Positions 34,998 through 43,179 of a stretch of DNA of 64,000 bases are shown piece after piece (position 1 is the stretch's first letter; each line of letters opens with the position of its first letter). The notes beneath the pieces are model-generated. The model made no database searches. It was not told the DNA's origin and saw only the letters and a list, made by a program, of their open reading frames with translations. Position numbers and translations under genes: made by a program. Source of the stretch: Gammaproteobacteria bacterium. Its GTDB lineage: Bacteria > Pseudomonadota > Gammaproteobacteria > Pseudomonadales > Azotimanducaceae. The stretch spans positions 186,001 to 250,000 of the forward strand of contig JAPOXV010000013.1 in assembly GCA_026706935.1 (NCBI GenBank), given 5' to 3'.

Positions 34998-36431
34998 TTA
35001 TGAGTCATTCAGAGCGTCGCTACCAAGCTCTACCACCCGGTCCAATGTCCTCTTCACATCCTCCCAGGTCGTCGTGTGATTAATGATGCAAAGACGTAAT
35101 GAAAAAACGCCTTTTAGCGAGGTCGATGAGAAGAACGCTAACTCATCCCAGAACACACGTGTTAGTACGTTTCGATTCAGCTCTTCCAGTTCTGCTTCAC
35201 TATGGTGTTCATCTTCCGGATTGACTCGGAAGCACACAATTCCGAGCGACACCGGCGTTACTAGCTCTAAGGATTGATGCGAGTCAATGTAGTCTCCTGC
35301 ACGACGAGCGAGGTCCAATCCGTTTTGCACTGCAGCGCGAAACTTTGCCATACCAAACGTTTGCACTGACATCCACACTTTTAATGCGCGCGCCGCACGA
35401 CTGAGTTGGATACCTCTGTCCGCGAAGTTCGGGTGATTTGAACCCCATACGGTATCCTGAAGAACGTCGTTACCTATCGCAAATGCGTTTTCTAGATGGA
35501 CTGAATCCTTCACCATGAGTGCCCCTACCTCATAAGGTTGGAAGAGCCATTTGTGTGCATCCATCCCAATCGAATCTGCTAGTTCGATACCGGCAAGACG
35601 CGCCTTGCCTTCGGAAGTAACCAAAGAGAAGCCACCGTAAGCCGCGTCGACGTGTAGCCACATTTGTTCTTCCGTACAAATCGTGCTCAACGTCTGTAGT
35701 GGATCAATTGATCCAGTACTTGAGCTCCCTGCGTTTGCGCAAACCGCAAGAGGTTGTAAACCGTTCGCACGATCGCGAGCAATCTGTGCTCGTAGTAGGT
35801 CGCAATCGATACGGAATTCGGCATCCGTTGGCACGATGCGGATGTTCTCTCGTCTGACGCCAGCGATCGACGCTGCCCTTTTTAATGCACTATGGCTCTG
35901 ATCGCTCATATAGACAGTGGGTCGATCAGGATGCTGTGCGGCTTCCCGCGCAGTTACAAGCGCTTCGACACTGGCAGCCGATCCACCGCTTGTCAGTAAA
36001 CCGCCGGCGCTCACCGGATACCCAATCCATTCGCGCATCCACTCAACGACCGTGAGTTCCAACTGGCTAGTGCCACTTGAAACCAACCACGTACACGAGT
36101 TGATGTTGAACCCGGACGCGAGGAAATCGGCGAGGACACCTGGCCACGTCGGCGATGATGGAATAAAACCAAAGAACCGGGGATGATCAAGCCTTGCTGC
36201 ATTCGGAAGTACGTGACGGAGGATCTGTTCTAGAACGTCATCTGCCGCTCGCTCACCTTCAGGTGGTGGTCCACCAAATTGCTGCTCAAGGACTTCGCGA
36301 AATTCACCGTCCCAAGCATTCGAACTGTCAAGATCACTATTACGTTCTATTAAGACGTCCGTTACTCTTGCGGCCAACTGACGCATCTCATCTGGCGTTA
36401 ATTGCAAGCCGCCCGGCTCGATTTCCTTCAT
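34998..36431 (-). CDS. PLP-dependent group II amino-acid decarboxylase
   Basis: A 477-residue pyridoxal-phosphate enzyme of the aromatic-L-amino-acid/glutamate decarboxylase group. The PLP lysine sits in SIGMDAHKWLFQPYEVGALMV near residue 300; LHVDAAYGGFSL supplies the aspartate that contacts the pyridine nitrogen. The N-terminal block HPRFFGFIPSSPTWPGVLADFLASGFN and the GGLLTSGGSAASVEALVTARE stretch are typical of the family. It would produce an amine, probably from an aromatic amino acid, in the cytoplasm. Its length is usual. No transporter or amine oxidase is directly adjacent, although the DAO-family oxidase at 31.3 kb could in principle act on such an amine. Confidence 0.92.
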   Translation of the reverse strand: MKEIEPGGLQLTPDEMRQLAARVTDVLIERNSDLDSSNAWDGEFREVLEQQFGGPPPEGERAADDVLEQILRHVLPNAARLDHPRFFGFIPSSPTWPGVLADFLASGFNINSCTWLVSSGTSQLELTVVEWMREWIGYPVSAGGLLTSGGSAASVEALVTAREAAQHPDRPTVYMSDQSHSALKRAASIAGVRRENIRIVPTDAEFRIDCDLLRAQIARDRANGLQPLAVCANAGSSSTGSIDPLQTLSTICTEEQMWLHVDAAYGGFSLVTSEGKARLAGIELADSIGMDAHKWLFQPYEVGALMVKDSVHLENAFAIGNDVLQDTVWGSNHPNFADRGIQLSRAARALKVWMSVQTFGMAKFRAAVQNGLDLARRAGDYIDSHQSLELVTPVSLGIVCFRVNPEDEHHSEAELEELNRNVLTRVFWDELAFFSSTSLKGVFSLRLCIINHTTTWEDVKRTLDRVVELGSDALNDS

Positions 36432-36720
36432 TCTGGATGTTTAGTGGCAGGTCCGACATCTAACTGCTCGAATTATGACGTGTGCAAACGTACCCAATCG
36501 GATCGCAGTATCGTTCCCTTCAATCGACGCAAACAAGATCTCGCTAGATTCAAACCGATCTGTTGACTGTATTTATGTGCGTTCGTAGATGGATTTCGCT
36601 TCGTTTCGGTCAACTTGGGGTTCATGGAATAAATCAGACGACTGTACTTGACTCTCGTAACTGAACTATGTCTAAATTTAGATCTTGACGCGAGGCGTTT
36701 TCTTGTACTGATGAGCTGTG

Positions 36721-37725
36721 ATGCAATCTCAGTCTAAGCGAGCACGGGTTCGGATGCCGGTACACCGTGCATTCAAACAATCGTCGCTTATTGCCGCGCT
36801 CGTCGTTGGGTTATGTCTAGACGGAGTTCCCGCAGTCGGTGGCGAAACGGATCCCTACACCTATAGGGAAATCGATATCGGCGATAGTCTGGAAATCTTG
36901 GACGCAAAGGTCAATGACTCACTTGACCGGATCGCGTCGAATTGGTCCCGCGGTTGCAATGAAAGGACGTTCATTTTTGCCGTGTACCGTGACCTTGGTG
37001 GACGCCACTGGGTTGACAAGATTGAACGTTGGGCAATGTTTGCGCCTGAAATCGATCGGCTCCCACACAAGCGCGCTAATTCAGTATTCGCGGACGCACC
37101 TATTTTTATTTCCACTGGTGCACGGTTGGGCAACTTTTCAAGGACGATTAACCTGAATGGCGTTTACATCAGTACTGACAAGCTCGGTCACTTCTTCTCT
37201 CAAGGACGCAAGTTCTACACCCGTTATCAGCGACTCGGCTCTGTAACGAAAGCAGCGCGACTCACGGCGAGGTGGGAAGGCTTGATTTGGGGAAACGTAT
37301 TGTCGGGCATCTACTCCAATGCTGACCTCGTCGCGAATTACGAAGGATTCTTGTTCTATCGAAGCCTTTTGAATGAGGACGTTATCAAAGGTCAAGCGGC
37401 GATTTTTCAATGCAATGAAGGAGCTCTGATAAAACGTCGCGAGTTTACGTGGGCAGATCACGTAAACCCGTACTGGGATGAGATGCTCAATCCCAGCTAC
37501 TTTCGTCAAGCTCTCGTACCCGCAATCGAGCGACGCATGTTGCGACTGTGTGATGACTTTGCAGAACGTCCATCGCGCTATCAAATAGAGAATTCAGAAG
37601 ATTTGCACGCTAGATATGAAGCACTCGCTCTGCGCGACAGTAGCGTTCAACCGATTTCTGACTATCTAGATGAGAATTGCCAGGAATCACGTAGCTCTGA
37701 CCCTGAGAAGGATCACTTGAATTGA
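36721..37725 (+). CDS. Exported protein of unknown function, first gene of a coupled pair
   Basis: A protein of about 334 residues with a signal peptide (KQSSLIAALVVGLCLDGVPAVGG). The ATG at 36721 follows a GTG that is also in frame; an inner ATG at 36754 is a further option. Conserved-looking blocks are STDKLGHFFSQGRKFYTRYQRLG and LSGIYSNADLVANYEGFLFYRSLL, rich in His, Asp and aromatic residues. They could be a membrane-associated active site, but I cannot name a family. Two cysteines near the C-terminus and CNERTF near residue 78 could pair. It overlaps the next gene by four bases (TTGA), so the two proteins almost certainly act together. Confidence 0.7.
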   Translation: MQSQSKRARVRMPVHRAFKQSSLIAALVVGLCLDGVPAVGGETDPYTYREIDIGDSLEILDAKVNDSLDRIASNWSRGCNERTFIFAVYRDLGGRHWVDKIERWAMFAPEIDRLPHKRANSVFADAPIFISTGARLGNFSRTINLNGVYISTDKLGHFFSQGRKFYTRYQRLGSVTKAARLTARWEGLIWGNVLSGIYSNADLVANYEGFLFYRSLLNEDVIKGQAAIFQCNEGALIKRREFTWADHVNPYWDEMLNPSYFRQALVPAIERRMLRLCDDFAERPSRYQIENSEDLHARYEALALRDSSVQPISDYLDENCQESRSSDPEKDHLN

Positions 37726-38255
37726 GACGATATTTCGAATTTGCGGGACGAACCAGCGCCTTGCTCAGTTCGTTGCTATTGGTTGTGCTAATTCTGTTCT
37801 TCGTATTTCCCAATCTACCGATAGGCGGTGAACTACTCGACGCGAAGAGCAGCTACACCTTCGAGGATGCGGTAACCAGCTTAGAAGCGTACGGTGCAGA
37901 GGGTAGAACGACGTATTTATGGACCAGTCTGCTACTCGATACACTCTTCCCAATCGTGTACGTTAGCTTCTTCGCGGGTCTGATATACCGATTCAGATTT
38001 AGCGACGGCACTTGGTGGCTCGCTTACATTCCGGTTTTCGCCGGTGTCTGGGATCTCATCGAGAACATCCAAATCTCCTCGATGTTGGTCATGTACCCGA
38101 ACATCACTGAGACGCAAGTCGCCTGGGCTTCTGGATTTACACAGGTGAAACATTGGCTTGGTACGGTCTATTTAGCGATTGCACTAGCTGTGTTTCTAGT
38201 TACGCTCACAAAGACGACGTTCGTCAGGATCCGGTCTCGCGACCAGAAACTGTAA
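37722..38255 (+). CDS. Membrane protein of unknown function, second gene of a coupled pair
   Basis: A 177-residue integral membrane protein starting at a TTG inside the stop codon of the preceding gene. Four hydrophobic helices are visible: residues about 10-27, 68-85, 95-115 and 140-165. Between helices 3 and 4 the text WDLIENIQISSMLVMYPN is well-formed and possibly functional. No known domain is recognised. It closes a two-gene unit with the exported protein upstream; about 175 bases separate it from the convergent zur gene. The tight coupling suggests a membrane complex with the exported partner. Confidence 0.68.
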   Translation: MRRYFEFAGRTSALLSSLLLVVLILFFVFPNLPIGGELLDAKSSYTFEDAVTSLEAYGAEGRTTYLWTSLLLDTLFPIVYVSFFAGLIYRFRFSDGTWWLAYIPVFAGVWDLIENIQISSMLVMYPNITETQVAWASGFTQVKHWLGTVYLAIALAVFLVTLTKTTFVRIRSRDQKL

Positions 38256-38429
38256 TAGATCGTTCTATATTTCGTAAATCTGATTAACAAATTGCGACAG
38301 TTTATCGATCGCTTGGCTTCAACGAATTTCTCGATCGAAACATTGAGCTTTACGGAGTATTTTTGATACGCAGTGATACCTATCTAGATCAATCTTCGCA
38401 GTATTTTCGGATCAGGGAGTGGTTCTGCA

Positions 38430-38903
38430 CTAACCTTCGACGGTCGAACAGTCAACACAGAGACCCGTCATTTCAACGACTGACTTTGTAGTTTGAAAGC
38501 CATGTTTATCAGCCATCTCATTCAAGACCCTTTCGAGAGTCTCGGATTCGACTTCGTCAGCACGACCACAATTCGAACATAAAAGGTATTGACTTTCATG
38601 CCCATGGTCTGGGTGTCCGCACGAAACGTACGTGTGCGTGGATTCGATCTTGTGAACTAGACCTACTCTAATCAGGAAATCAAGATGGCGATAAACCGTA
38701 AGCGGTGCAATCTTGCGACCTTGTCGACTTTCCTGGAGCGCAATAAGTTCATACGCCGAGAGCGGTCGCGCGCTCGCTACCAGTTCGGTGTAAACCGCCC
38801 ATCGGGCAGGCGTTAGTCGAGCATCTACGTCCGCACACCTCGCCTCAGCGAATTCGCGCCATTTCGAATCAATTTGCACTTCCTGAGTCAACAGATTCTC
38901 CAA
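38430..38903 (-). CDS. zur: Fur-family regulator, probably Zur
   Basis: A 157-residue Fur-family metalloregulator. The winged-helix part contains LTPARWAVYTELVASARPLSAYELIALQES and KIAPLTVYRHLDFLIRVGLVHKIES. The dimerisation part carries CGHPDHGHESQYLLCSNCGRADEVES and the terminal TGLCVDC, so two CxxC pairs for a structural zinc are present. The pattern fits Zur (zinc uptake regulator) better than Fur. The gene lies 95 bases after merC on the same strand, and a 5-3-5 inverted repeat of Zur-box type precedes merC. Zur therefore probably represses this operon when zinc is plentiful. Confidence 0.85.
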   Translation of the reverse strand: MENLLTQEVQIDSKWREFAEARCADVDARLTPARWAVYTELVASARPLSAYELIALQESRQGRKIAPLTVYRHLDFLIRVGLVHKIESTHTYVSCGHPDHGHESQYLLCSNCGRADEVESETLERVLNEMADKHGFQTTKSVVEMTGLCVDCSTVEG

Positions 38904-38998
38904 AATGGAATAACACGCATATGTATGTAGCGATCGACGTTAATCAGACAACCGACACCGCTAATTCTGCCATTCATACGAACGTTTGACAAACGACG

Positions 38999-39418
38999 CT
39001 ATGAGATCCCTGCATGCGCTCGTCGATATCGACGCAATCGCAACCATCTTTGAACGTGTGAAGCGCCTAAAACCGTAGCACCAACTACTGTGAGTGGGAC
39101 CTCATATCTAGCTAATGGCTCAACAAATGCTGCAATCAATAGGAGCGCGAGACCAGTAACCGCTAAATAAATAAACGGGGAGTTTTGTTTTTGTAACGCA
39201 GTTTTATAAACGAGCCAGAGCGTCGCCGGTGCTGCCATTAAAACGAGAATTTTGTGAACTAATTCATCTTCCGAAATTAGTCCAGCGATGGGTAGCAGTG
39301 TTCCGGTCAAAGGCAGAACGATACAGTGCACTAGACACAATGTGCACATGCTGGCGGCATAAAGATCTAAATGAGCGTTTCGATTGATGACAGGTGCAGA
39401 ATCTGTAACTCTCGCCAT
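38999..39418 (-). CDS. MerC-domain membrane protein
   Basis: A 139-residue membrane protein of the MerC family with four hydrophobic helices (about residues 18-45, 50-68, 75-95 and 100-120). MCTLCLVHCIVLPLTGTLLP carries the two close cysteines typical of MerC. In mercury operons MerC imports Hg(II), but no merA, merR or merT is near, and a Zur-type regulator follows. A role in zinc uptake under zinc limitation is therefore more likely, as reported for chromosomal MerC/Fur pairs in other bacteria. The start ATG is 25 bases from a candidate Zur box. Confidence 0.85.
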   Translation of the reverse strand: MARVTDSAPVINRNAHLDLYAASMCTLCLVHCIVLPLTGTLLPIAGLISEDELVHKILVLMAAPATLWLVYKTALQKQNSPFIYLAVTGLALLLIAAFVEPLARYEVPLTVVGATVLGASHVQRWLRLRRYRRAHAGIS

Positions 39419-39442
39419 GCACCGCGTCCAGTTTTGCTTATC

Positions 39443-39465
39443 AATATGTTATTTTATAACGTTTC
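39443..39465. promoter_or_regulatory. Candidate Zur box upstream of merC-zur
   Basis: The core GTTAT-TTT-ATAAC at 39448-39460 is a perfect inverted repeat, flanked by AATAT and GTTTC. It resembles the gammaproteobacterial Zur consensus (GAAATGTTATANTATAACATTTC). It lies 25-47 bases upstream of the merC ATG, a typical operator position. The plus-strand side has no gene starting close by. Confidence 0.65.
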
Positions 39466-39727
39466 AATCGGTCCATTTACTTACTAAAAGGGACTTACCT
39501 ATGTGACTACAAATCAAGCAGCACTTTGACAGATCATCGGGTCGCCAACGTGAGCGCTCCTTACTCGTCGAGATACCTCGGTCGCCGAAGATTTTCCGAT
39601 GCCGCGAAGCGCTCCTACAATATGACAAAACAACGTTTGGAACAGATGTTTCTAACGATCCTCGATAGCAAGTCGTTTGTCAAAGACGACTCGCCGTTGT
39701 TCGTCACGAACGGGAAAGGGGCTACGG

Positions 39728-40501
39728 ATGGCAGAAGGACGAAAAGGCGTATTGCAAGGCTTTCGTTCACCGGGTGACAATCACGCGACGTCGCGATTTA
39801 AACTGAGAGTTTCACGCCTTCAACGGTCGTTCGTGATACGGAATCTCATCAAGTCGTCTGCCCGTTTCGATACGTGTCTTAGGTACAAGGACGGACATTG
39901 TGCGCGCCCAGTCTATGCCCCGATTGCCGTGGTCCTGACATTGTGCCTGAGCTTCATGTCTGTTTCAGTGATCGGACAAACAGAGATTGTGCTCGTATCC
40001 AATTGGTCGCAAAGCGTCAATGCGACCTCAATGGTCGATGACGAACGACTGCAAACATTTACAACAGGTTCTCATACAGACGGCTACGTACTGACGCGAA
40101 TCCAACTGGATTTCGTCCTCAAGACCACACCCGATAGTTTCACAGTGCATTTGTGGTCATCAAGTGGGAACCGCCCAGGAAATCGAATCGCGATTCTCGA
40201 GGCAACCGAGATTGCAGTGGGTGAACCTACCGAGTTCGTGAGCTCATCTCCTGTCGAATTAGAATCTGATAGTCGTTATTTTTTGCACCTCGCCGTTAAG
40301 AACCCTAACGATGTGCTTATCTTGAAAGCGACGAAATCAGGAGCTGAAGATCGGTCGCAACAAGCGACGTCCTGGCAAATCGCTGACAATTCAATTCACA
40401 TTCCGAGTTTTGGCTCAACCGCGTGGAATACGGAGGCGAGCGTGATAAAGATCCGCATCTTTGGTTATGAACGCGGTATCGCACAAACTGAATCAAGCTA
40501 G
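39728..40501 (+). CDS. Secreted protein with an extracellular beta domain
   Basis: A protein of about 257 residues that carries a recognisable extracellular beta domain. Repeated text such as LQTFTTGSHTDGYVLTRIQLDF, FTVHLWSSSGNRPGNRIAIL and SRYFLHLAVKNPND resembles the surface-exposed 'choice-of-anchor'-type domains. A hydrophobic signal-like segment (IAVVLTLCLSFMSVSVIGQ) occurs only near residue 83, so the real start may be further downstream than the ATG at 39728. An upstream TTG at 39677 would lengthen it. The segment before the hydrophobic stretch is very basic and may be non-coding. Function is unknown; it stands alone between merC and a PhyH gene. Confidence 0.55.
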   Translation: MAEGRKGVLQGFRSPGDNHATSRFKLRVSRLQRSFVIRNLIKSSARFDTCLRYKDGHCARPVYAPIAVVLTLCLSFMSVSVIGQTEIVLVSNWSQSVNATSMVDDERLQTFTTGSHTDGYVLTRIQLDFVLKTTPDSFTVHLWSSSGNRPGNRIAILEATEIAVGEPTEFVSSSPVELESDSRYFLHLAVKNPNDVLILKATKSGAEDRSQQATSWQIADNSIHIPSFGSTAWNTEASVIKIRIFGYERGIAQTESS

Positions 40502-40791
40502 TAGTGCTTCACGAGGTGTCCCGTCCGACAATCAACGCCAGGCTTTTCGGGTTTTAGGTTCCGCCAATCGCTCTAACGCGCATAGAGTTCGTTTGGTTGA
40601 AAATAGTCTCGTTTTCCTTCGAGCGCCAAATCACGAAGAACCCAGCATCGCGTAACATGATCAGCATATCGAATGCTCGAAACAACGATGATCAAGAGGC
40701 GCACACGCCGTTAAAGATTATGATGGCAACAGTTTTTTCATACAAACTCACTTAACGTCATTCGCAGGCTCACTGCTGTAAGCGTCTCGCT

Positions 40792-42174
40792 ATGAGTGAA
40801 ATTGATCAACGTAATTCGGATGTCGCTGGAAGCGTATCCTGGGAGCTTGCAACTAACGGACCACCGTCGAACTACAAGCATTTCCCGGAAGTGCGCGCAG
40901 GAGTCAGCGCGAATCCACTCCCTAAGCGTAGAGGACCAAAGCTCAAGATCTCCGACGAACAGAAAACGCGTCTTTATCACGACGGATTTCTAGTCATTAA
41001 GAACGCGGTACCTATCGAATTGACACGTGATGCTCGAGAACGGGTGAAGCGTTTGAGAGCGAGCGGTGGAACTCATGATTTCCAACGAGGGTTTCAGTTT
41101 TTCGCGACGACACCAGAGTGTCAACAAGGATTCGTGAATATGTTCGAAGGCAGCGAGTTAGGAGCGTGTCTTCGCGAACTCATCGGTCCGTTTTCTCCGA
41201 TCATCGCTTGCGATGCGCACAACACGCCGGGGGCAGATGACACGGGATTTGTCGGGGGCGATCAAGGCGAAATGGGTCATATTGACGGCATGATGGCGCC
41301 GCCCCCACAGTATTACCCGAAGAACATCGACGATATCGTTGCACTCGGAAAGGACCCAGCAGATCCGGAAGCCATGCACCGATATATGTCCCATCTAGAT
41401 CACACGGTTCCGAATCCGATGGGCACGCCGTTCTATATGGATCCCGAACGAACACTCACGATTGGCGACTTTACTGCGTTCGTCGGCATCGCCTTCAGTG
41501 ATCAGACGCAGATGGGATGTGGTCAAACTGGCGTTCGGCGCGGCTTCCATCACGACATGGAACAGTTTTTCCGCATGCAGCGTGATGCAGGTGGTCCCAT
41601 CGGCTACGAAGGTCCTGGCTGGCCGCGCGTCGATCCTGCATCGGTTGCGCGAGGTACGCCACAGATGGGCATGCCGTCCGCACTACTACAACCTCCTCAA
41701 ACGCGGCATGGTGGTTATACCGAGATTGAGGGCTGGCGTGATAGTCGTGGAAAACCTTATTCTTGGCTCACTCCGGTTGTACTGGAAGAAGGCGACGCCT
41801 TCGTCGCATTGCACGGTTTGCCTCATGCGGGTACAGCTAACCATTCGCGACAAACACGCTACACAGCTTTTTATCGTGTAAGAAGATTTCGACCAAGGAA
41901 CCCGTATGAAGGTGATCCACGTTGGATGCACGGCACACGAGATCACAACGACCGACTTGGTGATGCGGCAGCTGCAACTTTCGATTACAAACGTTACAAC
42001 CCTTATGAAGAAACTATCGATCACCTATGTGATATGTGGTCTGAATGGGATGGTATGAAAGAAACGGTTGATCTGGAACGCGAAAAAAAAAATGGCAGAT
42101 ATCCAGTAACCTTGGAATTTCCGGTTAGTTCTCAATATTCGTTAGGTAGATTAGCTCCCGTCGAAGCACGCTGA
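40792..42174 (+). CDS. PhyH-family Fe(II)/2-oxoglutarate dioxygenase
   Basis: A 460-residue phytanoyl-CoA-dioxygenase-type protein, longer than most members. The iron site is visible as MGHIDGMMAPPP (HxD near residue 163) and the distal histidine in LHGLPHAGTANHSRQTRYTAFYRV near residue 345, with the 2-oxoglutarate-binding arginine following it. The jelly-roll core is interrupted by a long insert between the HxD and the distal His (MHRYMSHLDHTVPNPMGTPFY and neighbouring text). Substrate class is unknown; such enzymes hydroxylate many small molecules in secondary and lipid metabolism. There is no signal peptide. The gene is apparently monocistronic, with 290 unremarkable bases before it. Confidence 0.85.
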   Translation: MSEIDQRNSDVAGSVSWELATNGPPSNYKHFPEVRAGVSANPLPKRRGPKLKISDEQKTRLYHDGFLVIKNAVPIELTRDARERVKRLRASGGTHDFQRGFQFFATTPECQQGFVNMFEGSELGACLRELIGPFSPIIACDAHNTPGADDTGFVGGDQGEMGHIDGMMAPPPQYYPKNIDDIVALGKDPADPEAMHRYMSHLDHTVPNPMGTPFYMDPERTLTIGDFTAFVGIAFSDQTQMGCGQTGVRRGFHHDMEQFFRMQRDAGGPIGYEGPGWPRVDPASVARGTPQMGMPSALLQPPQTRHGGYTEIEGWRDSRGKPYSWLTPVVLEEGDAFVALHGLPHAGTANHSRQTRYTAFYRVRRFRPRNPYEGDPRWMHGTRDHNDRLGDAAAATFDYKRYNPYEETIDHLCDMWSEWDGMKETVDLEREKKNGRYPVTLEFPVSSQYSLGRLAPVEAR

Positions 42175-42359
42175 TCGCAGACAAGACCAGATTTTCATGG
42201 GATGCACCGTCGCCCGCGAGCCAGCAGGCGAAGTAGACTTGAACTGCTTGCGGTCTTGGACTTGTCTGTCTTTAAAACGTGCGCTATAGCGGAATAGTGG
42301 CCAAAAGTAAGCAACAACCACCGTCCGCTAAATATCCCGCTCAAAGGGAGCGCCAGCGA

Positions 42360-42998
42360 TCAGCCGCGATCGAAAAAATCACTCATGGTGTCTGTGCATC
42401 TGAAACGTCGATGGAATTCATACTCGAGGCAGGTAGTCTCTCCTCGCTTTAGGCATACGACGTCCGTTTCGATCGGTGTGACCAAATCCACGTTGATATT
42501 GGTCGAGCGACACGACGCCAACGCTGCCGCTTGAACAGCTGCGTTCTCAACGGCTGCATCAACGATTGCCTTGTGATCTTCGCGTAAACACGCCATGATG
42601 TCTGGCTCGGCGAAGACCGTCAATGGGATCGGCCGATCCACAGTCAGAGTTAGTACCACTTCTTCGGAGGTAGGCTCGTCGATTAGATCCTCCTTCGCCA
42701 CGCATTCGTGTTCGACCACCACGCGACGCACGCGACAGTTAACACCAGTCGTAATCCCGACATGACAATTACGTTGTAGTCGGCGATACGTCCGTACGTC
42801 ATCGAATCCTCTTTCCTTACATTGCTCCAATGCGGTCGTCTGATCAATAATGTCATCGACATCGACGTCCGCTCCTGCGTTTGTATATATGTAGCCCGTA
42901 GGCGTAACGCCAACATCAACAGCGGGAACAACCGACGACGAGCTGCACCCCACTAGTAAAAACACTGCTAGAAAAAAGGAAAGGTAGCCTGGTTTCAT
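42360..42998 (-). CDS. Putative lipoprotein of unknown function
   Basis: A protein of about 212 residues with a lipoprotein signal (LSFFLAVFLLVGCSSSS), cleaved before the cysteine of LVGC. The frame opens at 43019, but MKPGYLSFF from the ATG at 42998 is the likely start. Several cysteines (LEQCKERG, RNCHVG, VNCRVRR, EHECVAK, ACLRED, VCLKRGETTCLEY, FRCTD) suggest a disulfide-linked fold in the periplasm or outer membrane. I recognise no domain. It follows the N-acyl-D-amino-acid deacylase on the same strand at about 180 bases and may be an independent gene. Confidence 0.7.
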   Translation of the reverse strand: MKPGYLSFFLAVFLLVGCSSSSVVPAVDVGVTPTGYIYTNAGADVDVDDIIDQTTALEQCKERGFDDVRTYRRLQRNCHVGITTGVNCRVRRVVVEHECVAKEDLIDEPTSEEVVLTLTVDRPIPLTVFAEPDIMACLREDHKAIVDAAVENAAVQAAALASCRSTNINVDLVTPIETDVVCLKRGETTCLEYEFHRRFRCTDTMSDFFDRG

Positions 42999-43179
42999 TT
43001 TGCGCGACTTTGAGTCCATTCAGATTCAACGCTTGGTAAAACGGCGAAACGTATCAAATTGGACACGATTTAGATGTAGGTATTCGACCGACCAAGACGC
43101 TAACAAAATTGTACGGCGCACTTGAAATGCGATCAATCTTGAATACGTCGAAACTTGCACAGTTACATGTGATTGCTTT

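Noticed and set aside
39526-39777. 83-codon plus-strand frame after the Zur box
   Set aside because: Starts at a TTG without ribosome site, is highly basic without a motif, and overlaps the better-supported secreted protein frame.
42170-42260. Imperfect inverted repeat AGACAAGACC...GGTCTTGGACTTGTCT
   Set aside because: The right arm is interrupted by a six-base insertion and the loop is about 60 bases; too weak for a terminator.
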